From: Bacillota bacterium
GTDB lineage: Bacteria > Bacillota > Clostridia > Christensenellales > CAG-138
Direction of reading: 5' to 3'
Assembly: GCA_023435025.1 (NCBI GenBank)
Contig: JAEYSE010000122.1
Span: forward strand, 1-30,022
Length of the DNA stretch: 30,022 nucleotides
Positions 1 to 7,677 of the stretch are shown in pieces. The notes under the pieces were generated by a model that was not told where the DNA came from, did no database searches, and was given only the letters and a program-made list of their open reading frames with translations. Numbering within the stretch: position 1 is the first letter of the stretch; each line of letters starts with the position of its first letter. Made by a program: the position numbers and the translations under genes.

Positions 1-113
1 CTGTGGTTGGAGCCTTTCAAGAACCATCTTGTGGTAGGAGCCACGAACCAATCCACAGCATCCCTTACAGTGTAGCACAGCCCTTGGAGAGGGGCTCTAA
101 TAACTACTACACT
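1..113 (+). promoter_or_regulatory. Structured leader upstream of the Tad operon
   Basis: This is the stretch just before the first Tad-locus gene and it folds into two units. Bases 1-10 pair with 48-58 (one bulged base) and enclose a GTGG/CCAC stem at 31-34/41-44. Bases 69-75 (AGTGTAG) pair with 107-113 (CTACACT) and enclose AGCCC/GGGCT. The second hairpin ends 7 nt before the AAGGAG ribosome binding site at 121-126. I do not recognise a known riboswitch here; the sequence does not match the cyclic-di-GMP-I core. A TATAAT at 113-118 has no -35 at a workable distance. The window starts here, so the promoter may lie outside it. Confidence 0.4.
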
Positions 114-132
114 ATAATACAAGGAGCCAAGC

Positions 133-1356
133 GTGGAAACGAACATGACGCCCAACATTATTATGGCCTGCGGTAATACAAGACTTGAAAAAAGATTGAA
201 AGATTGCGGTATCCGCTTTGTCCGTTCGGATATCGGTAGCTTTGATGATCTGATGGAAACGGTAGCTGACGTTTCTTTGGGCGCAACCCATGCTATTATC
301 CATCAGCGCATCTTCCTGGGCAAGCCGTTCAAAAAGTCACTTGACCGCCTAAACTCTTTGAACCCTGATATAAAGATTATTCTCATTATGCCAAAAAGCT
401 CGGATGAGCGTTTATCAAACCATGCCTTGGCCCTGCAAATAGATCTCGTTGAGGATAATTCAAGCGCGCTTCCTCAAATCCTTTTATCTAAACTGAATAT
501 TGAAGATGTATGTGCTCAACCAGTTCCCGTACCACCCTCGTCAGAGCCTCTAGACCAAGAAGATAAGGATAAGGCTGCGGATACTGTGCTGAAAGAGAAA
601 AAGCCGGCGCGGGTTAAGAAGCCTTTTCAGGCCCCCAATATAGCTGACGCGCTTGCGAAAATCACGTCACCCTCCTTTTCCGCTGCACCAAAGCTCCCCA
701 AAGCAGAAAAAGTCAAAGAGACTAAGAATAGCGCCCCCGCTTTTGTACCTGACATTGTGCCAAAGCGCACTGTCGTGATCGCTGTTTTTTGTACATCGCA
801 TGGTGCGGGTGGAACATGGTTATCAACGCAGATTGCTGCCTATCTATCCAAGTATGGAAAAACAGCCGTTTCTGGAGATAAGGATATCTGCTTCATCAGC
901 AAAAAGAAGTACAAAGAAGGAGACCCCGCATTCAGTTATAGCGGTATTGACTTTTATACTTTTACACCTTTACAGGATATCCTCCCCTACGGCTATCAAT
1001 ATATCGTCATAGACGTCGGTGTTCCTCTTGCTTTTACGCGTGAACGGCACGAACAAATCAGTATCTCCCCCAACACAATGGGAGATATGATGCGCGCTGA
1101 CCTACGGATATGCATTAGTGAGTTTTCACCCTGGAGTGATTTCGTGCTGAAGTTTTACATGACGCAAGACCGCTGGAGTGAATTGATGCAAGGAAGTGTT
1201 CTCATCCTTTCCAATCGGTGCGCAGAGAGTATTCCCGATCTCTTGTTTGAGAAATTTGGACGCGCTTTTATTCCTCTTCCTCAGTGCACAGCATTTGAAA
1301 TGACTCATGAAATGGGTTGCTTCCTTGCCGCACTTTTGATGTCAGTAATACCCTAG
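133..1356 (+). CDS. TadZ/CpaE-like Tad-locus protein with receiver-like N-terminus and P-loop-like ATPase domain
   Basis: First gene of the Tad-type operon, 407 residues. TadZ/CpaE proteins are MinD/ParA relatives that localise the Tad machine. The N-terminal 115 residues look like an atypical receiver domain, followed by a charged Pro/Lys-rich linker (about 125-210). A ParA-like domain then begins with a hydrophobic strand and SHGAGGTWLS (residues 222-231), a Gly-rich loop that lacks the canonical GKS/T and so may not hydrolyse ATP. The GTG start at 133 is chosen because AAGGAG (121-126) sits 6 nt upstream; ATG 145 would be 18 nt away. Assignment rests on domain order and on adjacency to cpaB, tadA, tadB and tadC-like genes. 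The sequence is divergent, so orthology is inferred. Confidence 0.6.
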   Translation: METNMTPNIIMACGNTRLEKRLKDCGIRFVRSDIGSFDDLMETVADVSLGATHAIIHQRIFLGKPFKKSLDRLNSLNPDIKIILIMPKSSDERLSNHALALQIDLVEDNSSALPQILLSKLNIEDVCAQPVPVPPSSEPLDQEDKDKAADTVLKEKKPARVKKPFQAPNIADALAKITSPSFSAAPKLPKAEKVKETKNSAPAFVPDIVPKRTVVIAVFCTSHGAGGTWLSTQIAAYLSKYGKTAVSGDKDICFISKKKYKEGDPAFSYSGIDFYTFTPLQDILPYGYQYIVIDVGVPLAFTRERHEQISISPNTMGDMMRADLRICISEFSPWSDFVLKFYMTQDRWSELMQGSVLILSNRCAESIPDLLFEKFGRAFIPLPQCTAFEMTHEMGCFLAALLMSVIP

Positions 1357-1408
1357 GTGGTAAATGAAAAGAACAGTCCAGATTATGAAAGGTAGGTAAT
1401 AAACCAAA

Positions 1409-2329
1409 ATGCGTATCCTAAAAAACAAATATGTCCTTGCGGCCCTGTGCCTGTTGCTTGCAGCAGGCTTTTCTTTTGTCCTAATACCGAAAATGAACGA
1501 GAAAACCCGCGAAGTAATGCGGGTTATCCGCGTAAGCAAGGCTATCCCGGCAAATACGGAGATTACGGCTGATCTCTTGAAAACAGTGGAGGTCGGCGCG
1601 TTCGGCCAGCCCTCTGACGTTATTACCGATCCGGATACCATTATCGGATCATTCGCTGCGGTGGATCTCATACCAACAGATACTCTTACCCCGGCAAAAC
1701 TCCTCGCGTCTGACCAACAAGTAGACGGTGATCTGTATGGCCTCGAACAGCGGCAACAGGTAGCTGTAACCGTGACCTTAAAAAGCCTAGCCGCGAGTAT
1801 GGCTGGAAAGCTCCAGCCCGGCGATATCGTATCCGTTTACGCTGTCATGCCTGCTCCAGATGGTTCCATAGGCCATGAGATCGTAATGTTCCCCGAACTC
1901 GAACTTGTCGAAGTGCTTAGCGTCAGTAACAGCAAAGCGGCAGATACGGAACAGAAAAAGCAGGAGCTGGAGGCGCAGAAATCGTCTGCAACCGGAATTG
2001 TGAGTACCAAGGAAGAGGAGACAATCCCCGCCGTTATAACCCTTGCCGTTGATAGCTTACAGGCTCAGCGTCTGATCCAGATTGAAGCAAGCGGAAACGT
2101 GCATATTGCGCTTGTAGGGCGCGGCGCTGCTGCCCGTCAATACCTTGCAGAATTCAATCCATACGCGGCATATGAGCCGGATGTAAGGGAATACGCCGAG
2201 GCGGACAGCTCTTGGGGTGATTATTTCTCTATGCAACAAAATCACGAGGAAGTACCGGAGGCTATACCGGAGGCTATACCGGAGATTGCTACACCTTCCT
2301 CTGTGACACCGGCTGAAGGAGAAAACTGA
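1409..2329 (+). CDS. CpaB/RcpC-like SAF-domain pilus assembly protein
   Basis: 306 residues. One N-terminal membrane anchor (about residues 8-26) is followed by a SAF domain (about 38-95) of the type found in CpaB/RcpC, with the typical opening motif KAIPANTEI and a later VDLIPTDTLTPAKL segment. In Tad systems of diderm bacteria CpaB/RcpC acts in the cell envelope next to the secretin; here no secretin is expected, so it probably stabilises the machine at the membrane or wall. The acidic C-terminus carries three tandem PEAIPE-like units, encoded by an imperfect 12-bp DNA repeat near 2257-2290. The stop is 1 nt before the next start, so the two genes are probably translationally coupled. Confident for the family, less so for the exact role. 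Confidence 0.75.
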   Translation: MRILKNKYVLAALCLLLAAGFSFVLIPKMNEKTREVMRVIRVSKAIPANTEITADLLKTVEVGAFGQPSDVITDPDTIIGSFAAVDLIPTDTLTPAKLLASDQQVDGDLYGLEQRQQVAVTVTLKSLAASMAGKLQPGDIVSVYAVMPAPDGSIGHEIVMFPELELVEVLSVSNSKAADTEQKKQELEAQKSSATGIVSTKEEETIPAVITLAVDSLQAQRLIQIEASGNVHIALVGRGAAARQYLAEFNPYAAYEPDVREYAEADSSWGDYFSMQQNHEEVPEAIPEAIPEIATPSSVTPAEGEN

Positions 2330-2330
2330 T

Positions 2331-3068
2331 ATGGGTATCATGGTTACGTTTACAGGGAAAGCCGGAAGCGGGAAGAGCACCATCCTGACCAATACGGCCT
2401 GCTTGCTTGCAAGAGAAAGACAGGTGACTGTCGCTTGTCTGAGCTGCGATATGCGCTATCCATCACTACCATTCTTTTTTAAAGGTGTGGATGTCCCCGC
2501 CCATCGTAGTATCGGTAAGCTGTTTGCAGACCCTACCCCGGCCACGCAACTCATTGAGTATCCTGACTGCAAAGGCGTCTTTGTTACGGCAACAGCCGTC
2601 ACAGACAGCGCAATGGAGTATGAGCCTCCCGGCAGGGAAACAATCCTTGCTTTCTTTCAGCGGCTCAACAACGCTTTTGATGTCCTGCTCGTTGAAGCAG
2701 GCGAATATCAGCTAAACTTCTTTTCTGCCCTGGCAGTCAGGCAGTGCGACGTCCTCATCAATGTAATTACCCAAACCATACAAAGCCTCGCGTGGGAAAA
2801 GGCCAACGTCAAGCTGCTGGAGGAACTGCGCGACGGACAGCCGATCCATATCCTGAATGCCGATTCAGACAGCTATCCGTCAGAAGACTTTAAACGGGCT
2901 ATCGGGAACATGATAGTCTCTCTTCCCTATCTTGATCAATTACTTACAAGTACGGAACAGGGTGAGCCATTCTGCTTGCAAAGTTCTTTTGGACGCTCCG
3001 GACGAAGATATTACAAAGGTATTGAACGTCTGGCCGATATTATCCTAGAAGGTGGTGAGATGGAGTGA
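2331..3068 (+). CDS. MinD/ParA-like P-loop ATPase of the Tad locus
   Basis: 245 residues. The N-terminus shows a deviant Walker A, GKAGSGKST (residues 9-17), carrying the extra signature lysine (K10) of MinD/ParA ATPases, within a strand-loop-helix context. The region LLVEAGEY further on fits a Walker B-like strand. AAGGAG at 2318-2323 sets the ATG at 2331. The gene overlaps the next one by 4 nt (GTGA). It is a second ParA-type protein in the operon: the first has a degenerate loop whereas this one looks catalytically competent, suggesting a non-identical pair that positions or regulates the secretion ATPase. No DNA-binding partner (ParB) is visible, which argues against a plasmid-partition role. 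Confidence 0.65.
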   Translation: MGIMVTFTGKAGSGKSTILTNTACLLARERQVTVACLSCDMRYPSLPFFFKGVDVPAHRSIGKLFADPTPATQLIEYPDCKGVFVTATAVTDSAMEYEPPGRETILAFFQRLNNAFDVLLVEAGEYQLNFFSALAVRQCDVLINVITQTIQSLAWEKANVKLLEELRDGQPIHILNADSDSYPSEDFKRAIGNMIVSLPYLDQLLTSTEQGEPFCLQSSFGRSGRRYYKGIERLADIILEGGEME

Positions 3069-4510
3069 GTTATGGATATGATCTCCACAGCGAGCTATAC
3101 GCAGCCAATAAAGGCGGTCAAAGAATTAAGGACGGAACGATTTCAAGGGATATATCCTACGATGATGCCCTGCGCCAAATCAGAAAAAAGCTTACTGATA
3201 CTCATGCAGAAGAGCTGCGGCAATCGGTTGAGAGTGAACAGGCTGCTGAAAATGTGAAAGCCTTGATTTCAAAATACGTCCATTTGAACCGTATATCCGT
3301 GACTGGCATTGAAAACCTTTCTGATTTAATTGATAGGATATATGACGATATGCTCGGCTTCTCTTTCCTAACCTCGTACATATATGATCCTAGCGTAGAG
3401 GAAATCAACGCAAATCGCTTTGATGATATCGAGGTAATCTATGCCGGCAGATATGCAAAGCTCAAGGACAAATTCCCAACGCCAACGCATTGCGCCGATC
3501 TCGCCAAGCGCATGGCGTTGCTTGGTGGCGTGGTAGTAGACGGAGCAAAGCCGATTGCGGATAGCTATATTACGCGCGGCGTCCGTATTCATGTTGAACT
3601 GCCACCAGTTATTGATGCAGACGCCGGTGCGTTTTTCTCCATCCGGAAACAAAGCAGTTTTACCCTTGGACGCGAGGACTTCCTCAAACAACGTACTGCC
3701 ACGGAGGATATCCTGGATTTCCTCCAGCTTGCCGCGAATCACGGTGTCAGCATCGGGTTTGCTGGCGCTACCGGCTCCGGTAAAACAACCGACCTTAACT
3801 TTATTGTGAACGGTATTCCGATATGGAAACGTATTTACTGCGTTGAGGAGGATTCAAGGGAGCTTAATTTCGTCAAGCGTGACGAAGCCGGTAATGTAAT
3901 CAGTCGTGTTGTCCATACCAAGACACGTCGAAGCGATGATGCAAGCCAGGAAGTACCTCCGCATATACTTGCGAAGTCTGCCTTGAGAAGCAATCCTAAC
4001 GTCATTGTGATGGCCGAAATGCGCGGTGAAGAAGCATATGTTGTGCAGGAAGAGGGGCGTACGGGGCAGCAGCTTTTCACCACCTTCCATGCCGACAGCG
4101 CAGTGGATGCGTATACCCGTTATCAGAGCATGTGCGTGTCCCGCCAAAGTGGTTATCCATCGGAGGATTTGTTGGAATTTTGCTACCAAAGCATCCCCCT
4201 GATGTGCTTTAAGGAAACGCTCGAAGACGGGCGCAGGAAGTACACACAGATCGTAGAGGCGGTAAAAACCAAGAACGGGTATCGTATCGTTCCCCTCTTT
4301 GAATACATCGTTACAGACCACAAACGCGATGAAACCGGAAGGATTATTGAAACGCTGGGCGAGGACAGGCATGTGAACCGAATTTCAAATGCACTGGCTT
4401 ACAAGATGAGAAAAAAAGGTGCCGACCTTGATGTTCTTCGGCGTTTTGCCAGGGCAGACTACGATCCGGCAAAACATGGAGCCAATAATGACGAGGAAGG
4501 AGGTTGTTAA
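3065..4510 (+). CDS. tadA: TadA/CpaF-type secretion ATPase (VirB11 family)
   Basis: 481 residues, the motor of the system: a hexameric cytoplasmic ATPase of the type II/IV secretion superfamily that powers pilin assembly. The N-terminal helical region (1-100) precedes the conserved fold. Walker A is GATGSGKT (residues 234-241), the Asp box lies near ERIYCVEEDSREL-type sequence, Walker B is NVIVMAEMRGEE, and the His box is TTFHADSA. The GTG start overlaps the upstream stop by 4 nt (GTGA), with a purine-rich AAGGTGG about 10 nt before. Followed directly by tadB and tadC, the canonical order. An alternative is a conjugative VirB11, but no VirB4, VirB6 or VirD4 partners are seen and tadB/tadC neighbours make Tad much more likely. 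Confidence 0.9.
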   Translation: MSYGYDLHSELYAANKGGQRIKDGTISRDISYDDALRQIRKKLTDTHAEELRQSVESEQAAENVKALISKYVHLNRISVTGIENLSDLIDRIYDDMLGFSFLTSYIYDPSVEEINANRFDDIEVIYAGRYAKLKDKFPTPTHCADLAKRMALLGGVVVDGAKPIADSYITRGVRIHVELPPVIDADAGAFFSIRKQSSFTLGREDFLKQRTATEDILDFLQLAANHGVSIGFAGATGSGKTTDLNFIVNGIPIWKRIYCVEEDSRELNFVKRDEAGNVISRVVHTKTRRSDDASQEVPPHILAKSALRSNPNVIVMAEMRGEEAYVVQEEGRTGQQLFTTFHADSAVDAYTRYQSMCVSRQSGYPSEDLLEFCYQSIPLMCFKETLEDGRRKYTQIVEAVKTKNGYRIVPLFEYIVTDHKRDETGRIIETLGEDRHVNRISNALAYKMRKKGADLDVLRRFARADYDPAKHGANNDEEGGC

Positions 4511-5431
4511 ATGAATTTCTACGTGTTTGTCTTTGTTTTACTGCTGATCGGGCTTTTCCTTCTGTTGGGCATATCCCCCCGTCAGCTTATTCCCAAGCGT
4601 GAAAAGAAAATCTCAGTCGGCAGCGAGCTGTTTGCCGAAAAGCGGCAGCGGCTCCTAAAGCCAAAGTACAACAGAATAGAGCGGCATAAAAACGCCGTGG
4701 AAATGGCAATCCGGGCAGGAGAAAGCAAGATTACCTTTGCAAAATACCTCCAAGCGGTTGCCGTTTTTTCTATCGCTGGCTTCCTGCTTGGGCTATTGTT
4801 CAGGAACCTCCTATTGAGCCTCAGCATGGCTGTATGCCTCCCCTGCATTCCATTCCAGTATCTGAAGATGCGCAGCGCCGGACACAAGAAGCAGTTAATC
4901 AATCAAATGGAAAGTGCAGTGTCCATTATTACAAACACATACCTACAGTCGGACGATATTCGGTATGCCGTCCGCGCCAGTTTGCCCAATATCGACCAAC
5001 CCTTGAAGTCCATACTCACAGAGTTGGATACTGCCCTGACGTTTGGTGCGAACGCCGTTGATGCACTTCTTGAAGTCCGACCCCGGATAGAAAGCTCCAC
5101 ATGGCGCGAGTGGATTGACAGGCTGATACAGTGCCAGGAGAGCCGGTCCATGAAGAACCTGTTACCCCCCATTATTGCTGACATCACGGATATCCGGCAG
5201 ATACAGGAAGAGCTTGATACCAAGATGGCAGACATTTGGCGGGAGCATATCATGATTTCGGTAATCGTGCTTGGCAGTATCCCTATGATGCGGCTCCTGA
5301 ATGCGCAATGGTATAGCTACCTGGCCAATACCCTGTTGGGGCAGATTGTTGTTTCGCTCACATTTGTTGTGACCTTCGCTACAACGTTCTATGTGATTCG
5401 CGTCAATCAGCCGGTCAGCGCGGAGGTGTGA
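4511..5431 (+). CDS. tadB: TadB-like inner-membrane platform protein (type II secretion F domain)
   Basis: 306 residues. One N-terminal TM (about 3-20), a basic stretch, a TM pair near 78-112, a cytoplasmic helical T2SSF domain (about 115-240), and two C-terminal TM helices (about 248-300). This is the TadB layout; TadB and TadC form the platform that couples the TadA motor to pilin polymerisation. The ATG start has AAGGAGG at 4497-4503, overlapping the end of tadA, and the gene begins immediately after the tadA stop. It is divergent from diderm TadB at sequence level, but position and topology are consistent. Confidence 0.8.
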   Translation: MNFYVFVFVLLLIGLFLLLGISPRQLIPKREKKISVGSELFAEKRQRLLKPKYNRIERHKNAVEMAIRAGESKITFAKYLQAVAVFSIAGFLLGLLFRNLLLSLSMAVCLPCIPFQYLKMRSAGHKKQLINQMESAVSIITNTYLQSDDIRYAVRASLPNIDQPLKSILTELDTALTFGANAVDALLEVRPRIESSTWREWIDRLIQCQESRSMKNLLPPIIADITDIRQIQEELDTKMADIWREHIMISVIVLGSIPMMRLLNAQWYSYLANTLLGQIVVSLTFVVTFATTFYVIRVNQPVSAEV

Positions 5432-5433
5432 TT

Positions 5434-6318
5434 ATGGGCGGTTTACAGCTATTTGTATTTGTCCTGCTTTACACCGGAGTATACTTTCTGATCTCCCGCC
5501 TGCTAGGGCTGAAAAGCGTCAAGGAAATGAAAAAGCGGTTGAGGCAGTATCACAAAAAGGAAACATTCCGCAACCTTTTTGACCGCCTTGCAGTCCCTCT
5601 TGCGCGCGTTATATCCCGGTACATAGATCTGCCACAGTACAGGCACGATTCCCTCCTTCGGGATCTCCAGCGCGCTGGAATCCCGTTGACACCACAGCTA
5701 TACTACGGCATGGCAATCTCAAAGGGACTCCTGATCGAGCTGTGCGTTATACCAAGTCTGATTGCCGGTATTCCTATCATATCCATCGCACTTGTCGTGC
5801 TTGGCGTCCTCTTTGCGCTGCGTGAGCTTGAGATGGTCAAAGAAAAGCTCAAAGAGCTGAACGCATCCATCCTACGCGCGCTGCCAAGCTTTGTGCGGTC
5901 CGTCACCGAGTCGTTAAAGTCGGATAAAAACTTCCAGCGCATCTTTGAAAAATACATTGAAAACGTACCGGATACGCCTCTGAAAACAGACCTGAACAAA
6001 CTCATTGCCCGCCTAGGTGCAAACGAGAATAAGGAACAGGCACTTAGGCAATTTGAAACCACGTTAAACAATGATCATCTCCGAAGCTTTGTTAACGCAT
6101 TGATCGAGGTAAGCCGCGACGGTGCCGACCAACAGTATTACTTTGACTCTGCAAATCATCAGATGGGTATCCTGAACCGCGAGAACATCCGGCGCACCAT
6201 CGGAAAGCGCCCTCACAAAATCAAGCGCGCGACATTTGCAATGATGGCCTGTGCCATCCTCGTTTTCATCTATCCGGTAATCATGCAACTAATACAGGGC
6301 ATGACATTATTCCAATAA
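5434..6318 (+). CDS. tadC: TadC-like inner-membrane platform protein (type II secretion F domain)
   Basis: 294 residues from the ATG at 5434. This start is preferred over GTG 5428 because CGGAGG (5421-5426) is 7 nt from the ATG but only 1 nt from the GTG. Topology: N-terminal TM, a TM pair near 88-125, a long helical T2SSF segment (about 130-255) rich in charged residues, and a C-terminal TM. It is the second half of the TadB/TadC pair and lies 2 nt downstream of tadB. An AAGGAG-containing spacer leads into the pilin-like gene. Family assignment rests on topology and operon order. Confidence 0.8.
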   Translation: MGGLQLFVFVLLYTGVYFLISRLLGLKSVKEMKKRLRQYHKKETFRNLFDRLAVPLARVISRYIDLPQYRHDSLLRDLQRAGIPLTPQLYYGMAISKGLLIELCVIPSLIAGIPIISIALVVLGVLFALRELEMVKEKLKELNASILRALPSFVRSVTESLKSDKNFQRIFEKYIENVPDTPLKTDLNKLIARLGANENKEQALRQFETTLNNDHLRSFVNALIEVSRDGADQQYYFDSANHQMGILNRENIRRTIGKRPHKIKRATFAMMACAILVFIYPVIMQLIQGMTLFQ

Positions 6319-6336
6319 GGTAAAGGAGAAATTGAC

Positions 6337-6576
6337 ATGAAACAGAAAAACGTACTTACCTTTAAGCTCCGCAGTATCCACACTATTGCGGAAAAAGCCA
6401 AACAGCGGCTTCTGGCATTCGCTATCGACCAGCGCGGAGCATCTGCCGTCGATATTATCATCGGGATTGTAATATCGGTTGCTACCGCTGCCGTCCTGAT
6501 CGGCCTATTAAACGCTGCGCTGCCCAACCTGTTCAGCTCCATAGTTAACAAGATTAGCACCATGCTGGGCATCTGA
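6337..6576 (+). CDS. Flp-pilin-like small membrane protein
   Basis: 79 residues: a basic N-terminal leader of about 34 residues, then RGASAVD and one hydrophobic helix ending in a short C-terminus. Flp prepilins are cut after Gly in G-xxxx-E-Y. The equivalent here is G followed by ASAVD, so position +5 is Asp rather than Glu and +6 is Ile rather than Tyr. Size, helix and position immediately after tadC make it the best candidate for the major pilin subunit. No prepilin peptidase gene is visible in the window, so processing would depend on one elsewhere. AAAGGAG lies upstream of the ATG. Confidence 0.55.
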   Translation: MKQKNVLTFKLRSIHTIAEKAKQRLLAFAIDQRGASAVDIIIGIVISVATAAVLIGLLNAALPNLFSSIVNKISTMLGI

Positions 6577-6587
6577 GGAAGCGAACC

Positions 6588-7040
6588 ATGAAAAAAGTGC
6601 ACTTGATTTACACGCGCCTGTCCCTTTTGTTGAGGGACAGGCGCGCAGAGGGGTTTGTAGGCACACTGGTAAATTTCCTTATCATCATGACCCTTGTTGC
6701 CGGCTTCATCTACTTGATGCCGCTCTTTACGACCAAGCAGAATGTAGACTACATGGCCAGTCAGCTTATGCGGACAATCGAACTGTCTGGAGAAGTTGGG
6801 GCTGAATACCAGGCAGAACTTAACCGGATGAAGGAACAGACAAACCTTTCTCCGTCCGTTTCAGTCTCGGCTACATACGTTGCGGATAATAAAATCCAGC
6901 TCCGTGAACGGATTAGCATAACAGTATCTGTTGTTATGAAAATTCCACTACTTACACCCACATTCTCGGATCCCGTAACGATTGACGTACCAGTAAGCAA
7001 GACGGTCTCCGGCATAAGCGAAGTTTACTGGAAGGTTTAG
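6588..7040 (+). CDS. TadE-like/DUF4320-like single-TM pseudopilin candidate
   Basis: 150 residues. A basic N-terminus with DRRAEGFVGTL precedes one hydrophobic helix (about 25-45), followed by a mainly beta extracytoplasmic domain (about 50-150). This resembles the TadE-like and DUF4320 small proteins encoded next to Tad genes in Firmicutes, thought to be minor pilins or assembly factors. The gene lies 11 nt after the pilin-like gene. A near-perfect inverted repeat of the CGCGCCTGTCCC type (about 6613-6644) lies inside the 5' end of the coding sequence, so an mRNA hairpin could lower translation relative to the pilin. Confidence 0.55.
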   Translation: MKKVHLIYTRLSLLLRDRRAEGFVGTLVNFLIIMTLVAGFIYLMPLFTTKQNVDYMASQLMRTIELSGEVGAEYQAELNRMKEQTNLSPSVSVSATYVADNKIQLRERISITVSVVMKIPLLTPTFSDPVTIDVPVSKTVSGISEVYWKV

Positions 7041-7055
7041 AAGGAGGAGAACCCC

Positions 7056-7529
7056 ATGCGCCTATTGAAGGACAAGCGAGGCGAAGCCGAGCTCGGTATG
7101 ATCGTCTTTTTGATCGTATTCATTGTAATTGTGAGCGTAACGATGGAGATCAACCGTGTCCATACCATCCGCAATCATGTGGAGAAGGAATTAAGCCGTG
7201 CTGCCAACCTTTCCGTTGAGATCGCCATGCTTGACGATTACCGGCAGGATGGGATCTCGAAAATTGACGCCGCTGCTGCCCAAGCTGCGTTATCTGATTA
7301 CTTGCATGGCGATATGAGATTGAATGCTTCTAACGCTCTTGTCGTTGATGGGAAGACGGAATACAGGCTATCTATAACCGGCATAACTGTAAATGAAGAG
7401 CCGCCAAGAATTAATATTCAAGGAACAATTGTTATTCCTGTGAGCGTTTTTAACGATTACTTAGATGATGGAATCTCGTTCACAATACCCTTTAAAATTG
7501 CCAGCAGGAACCAACGTTTGGATGTGTAA
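7056..7529 (+). CDS. TadE/TadF-like minor pilin candidate
   Basis: 157 residues. Basic start, then KRGEAELG directly before a long hydrophobic helix (about 13-32), the arrangement of TadE/TadF pseudopilins (RG-x-A-x-E type), and a soluble domain of mixed helix and strand. A strong AGGAGGAG lies 9 nt before the ATG. It is the last gene of the compact Tad operon; the next gene has its own promoter. Function as minor pilin or initiator is inferred from context. Confidence 0.55.
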   Translation: MRLLKDKRGEAELGMIVFLIVFIVIVSVTMEINRVHTIRNHVEKELSRAANLSVEIAMLDDYRQDGISKIDAAAAQAALSDYLHGDMRLNASNALVVDGKTEYRLSITGITVNEEPPRINIQGTIVIPVSVFNDYLDDGISFTIPFKIASRNQRLDV

Positions 7530-7577
7530 ATCCATCAAAAAAAGTTGAAAAAAGTCCCCCAAATAGGCCCTTTTTGC

Positions 7578-7606
7578 TTGCAAAGTATGGCCTAAAGTGA
7601 TATAAT
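7578..7606 (+). promoter_or_regulatory. SigA-type promoter for the lipoprotein gene
   Basis: TTGCAA at 7578-7583 and a perfect TATAAT at 7601-7606 are separated by 17 bp. This puts the start site near 7613 and gives a roughly 65-nt leader before the lipoprotein gene, so the secreted-protein genes can be expressed apart from the Tad operon. Confidence 0.75.
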
Positions 7607-7677
7607 AAATATAGGAAATACGACTAAATATTAACAGTTTATGTCAATAGATACCGCCCTGAAAGGAGCGAAACACT

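Noticed and set aside
1..132. Cyclic-di-GMP riboswitch controlling the Tad operon
   Set aside because: The conserved core (CACGCACAGGGCAAACC type) is absent, although such control would be biologically reasonable.
3065..6318. Conjugative type IV secretion system
   Set aside because: The ATPase is VirB11-like but its neighbours are TadB/TadC platform proteins; no VirB4, VirB6, VirD4 or relaxase genes are present.
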